64,000 nt of DNA from Kingella_B sp963529665 (GTDB lineage: Bacteria > Pseudomonadota > Gammaproteobacteria > Burkholderiales > Neisseriaceae), in contig CAUSAG010000002.1 in NCBI GenBank assembly GCA_963529665.1, positions 1-64,000 of the forward strand, written 5' to 3'. Shown in pieces: positions 62,699 to 64,000 of the stretch. Positions within the stretch are counted from its first letter, which is position 1, and every line of letters starts with the position of its first letter. Under the pieces are notes generated by a model. It was not told the DNA's origin, did no database searches, and saw nothing but the letters and a program-made list of their open reading frames with translations. The position numbers were made by a program, and so were the translations under genes.

Positions 62699-64000
62699 AT
62701 GCCCAACCAAACCCCCAAATACCTAAAAGACTACCAAGCCCCCACCCATCTCATCCCCAAAACCGAGCTGCTGTTTGACATCTACCCCGAGCACACGCAA
62801 ATCCAAGCCACGCTGCACATCGTGCCGCAGCAAGGCGCAAGCGATTTAATCCTGCACGGCGATGCCCAACTGCTCGCCGTCCAAATCAACGGCGAAACGC
62901 AGCCTGAAAACGCCTACACCCTGCAAAACGACACCCTTACGCTGCACCACACCCCCGCCGCCCCTTTCACGCTCACGCTCACCACCCGCGTAGAACCCCA
63001 GCACAACAAATCCTTTGACGGGCTATACGCCAGCGGCGGCAATCTCTACACCCAATGCGAACCCGAAGGCTTCCGCCGCATCACCTACCACCCCGACCGC
63101 CCAGACGTGATGAGCGTGTTCACCACCGAAATCCGCGCCGACCAAACCGCCTTTCCCGTGCTGCTGTCCAACGGCAATCTTATTGATTCAGGCAGCCTGA
63201 AAAACAACCGCCACTTCGCCATCTGGCACGACCCCTTCGCCAAGCCCAGCTATCTTTTCGCCCTAGTCGCAGGCGATTTAGCCTGCCAGCGCGACCACTA
63301 CACCACCCAAAGCGGCAAGCGTATCAACATCGCCTTCTATACCCGCCACGAAGATGCAGGCAAAGTCGGCTTCGCCATCCAATCGCTGAAAAACGCCATG
63401 CAATGGGACGAACAACGCTTCGGCTTGGAATACGATTTAGACACCTACATGGTCGTTGCCGTGGGCGACTTCAACATGGGCGCAATGGAAAACAAAGGCT
63501 TAAACATTTTCAACACCAAATACGTGCTTGCCGACCCGCACACCGCCACCGATGCCGATTTTGAAGGCGTAGAAAGCGTCATCGCCCACGAATACTTCCA
63601 CAACTGGACAGGCAACCGCGTAACCTGCCGCGACTGGTTTCAACTCTCGCTCAAAGAAGGCTTAACCGTATTCCGCGACCAAGAATTTTCCGCCGACCGC
63701 GCCAGCCGCGCCGTGCGCCGCATAGAAAACGTGCGTCTGCTGCGCACCCACCAATTTGCCGAAGATGCCAGCCCGATGGCACACCCCGTGCGCCCCGCCA
63801 GCTATGTAGAAATGAACAATTTTTACACCATGACCGTGTACGAAAAAGGCGCGGAAGTCGTGCGGATGTACCACACCTTTCTCGGCGAAGCAGGCTTTCA
63901 GCGCGGCATGAAGCTCTATTTTGAACGCCACGACGGACAAGCCGTAACCTGCGACGATTTCCGCGCCGCCATGGCAGATGCCAACGGCGTAGATTTCGCC
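62699..64000 (+). CDS. pepN: Aminopeptidase N (5' part)
   Basis: M1-family zinc aminopeptidase removing N-terminal residues in the cytoplasm. 434 codons are present and the frame is open at the window's end, where about 430 more are expected. The exopeptidase motif GAMEN is at 261-265 and the zinc site HEYFH at 297-301 followed by WTGNRVTCRDW. Begins MPNQTPKYLKDYQAPTHLIP, with GAAAG upstream. A DUS inside reads GSLKN. Confidence 0.96.
   Translation, partial: MPNQTPKYLKDYQAPTHLIPKTELLFDIYPEHTQIQATLHIVPQQGASDLILHGDAQLLAVQINGETQPENAYTLQNDTLTLHHTPAAPFTLTLTTRVEPQHNKSFDGLYASGGNLYTQCEPEGFRRITYHPDRPDVMSVFTTEIRADQTAFPVLLSNGNLIDSGSLKNNRHFAIWHDPFAKPSYLFALVAGDLACQRDHYTTQSGKRINIAFYTRHEDAGKVGFAIQSLKNAMQWDEQRFGLEYDLDTYMVVAVGDFNMGAMENKGLNIFNTKYVLADPHTATDADFEGVESVIAHEYFHNWTGNRVTCRDWFQLSLKEGLTVFRDQEFSADRASRAVRRIENVRLLRTHQFAEDASPMAHPVRPASYVEMNNFYTMTVYEKGAEVVRMYHTFLGEAGFQRGMKLYFERHDGQAVTCDDFRAAMADANGVDFA

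Overview
The window is a bacterial chromosome segment packed with the 12-base motif AGGCAGCCTGAA and its complement TTCAGGCTGCCT. There are well over a hundred copies by eye, many as inverted pairs behind genes. This is the Kingella dialect of the Neisseriaceae DNA uptake sequence (DUS), so the host is most likely a Kingella, and the fairly GC-rich coding sequence suggests a K. denitrificans-like species rather than K. kingae (inference). The housekeeping genes are also those of a betaproteobacterium of this family.

Layout. 1-12.4 kb: pntB, an AT-rich islet (XRE regulator plus three small lipoprotein or membrane genes), a two-gene ABC exporter, an NfsA-type nitroreductase, a lipoprotein, clpX, rpsT, prmA with a zinc-ribbon membrane protein, and rdgB. 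12.4-19.6 kb: a proline-use locus with putA and putP. 19.9-25.0 kb: a four-gene operon resembling a compact DNA phosphorothioation (Dnd) system. It holds a DndC-like sulfurtransferase, an unknown 76-aa protein, a DndD-like ATPase, and one protein joining a DndE-like domain to an FtsK/SpoIIIE motor. It is read from a promoter region with paired operator-like inverted repeats, divergent to a truncated regulator. 25.1-30.3 kb: a DUF2130 gene, a gene broken by an in-frame amber codon, ettA, and two decayed genes. 30.6-36.1 kb: an aminopropyltransferase-like membrane enzyme, lpxH, an ArsC-like protein, a lipoprotein and a GyrI-like/DUF815 ATPase pair. 36.3-39.8 kb: two IS1016-like copies flanking gss (glutathionylspermidine synthetase/amidase), with the same 8-mer on both outer sides. 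40-50.9 kb: ansA, resB with cytochrome c4, engB, tyrS, a rhomboid protease, upp, a gshB to thyA run. 51-64 kb: malic enzyme, bestrophin, a pyrimidine-dimer glycosylase gene on an inserted segment that carries a different DUS dialect, a YccS-like membrane protein, a ferredoxin-type flavin reductase, an MFS exporter, an rnm-type PHP exoribonuclease and the 5' part of pepN.

Intergenic space is unusual. Besides DUS pairs acting as terminators, it holds several dispersed palindromic repeat families. DUS copies also sit inside genes (as GSLK, RQPE, QAA, SGCL or FRLP) and often supply the TGA stop codon. No rRNA, tRNA or CRISPR array was recognised. The most interesting items are the compact Dnd-like operon, the foreign-dialect DUS insert at 54.7-55.5 kb, and the putative composite transposon around gss.
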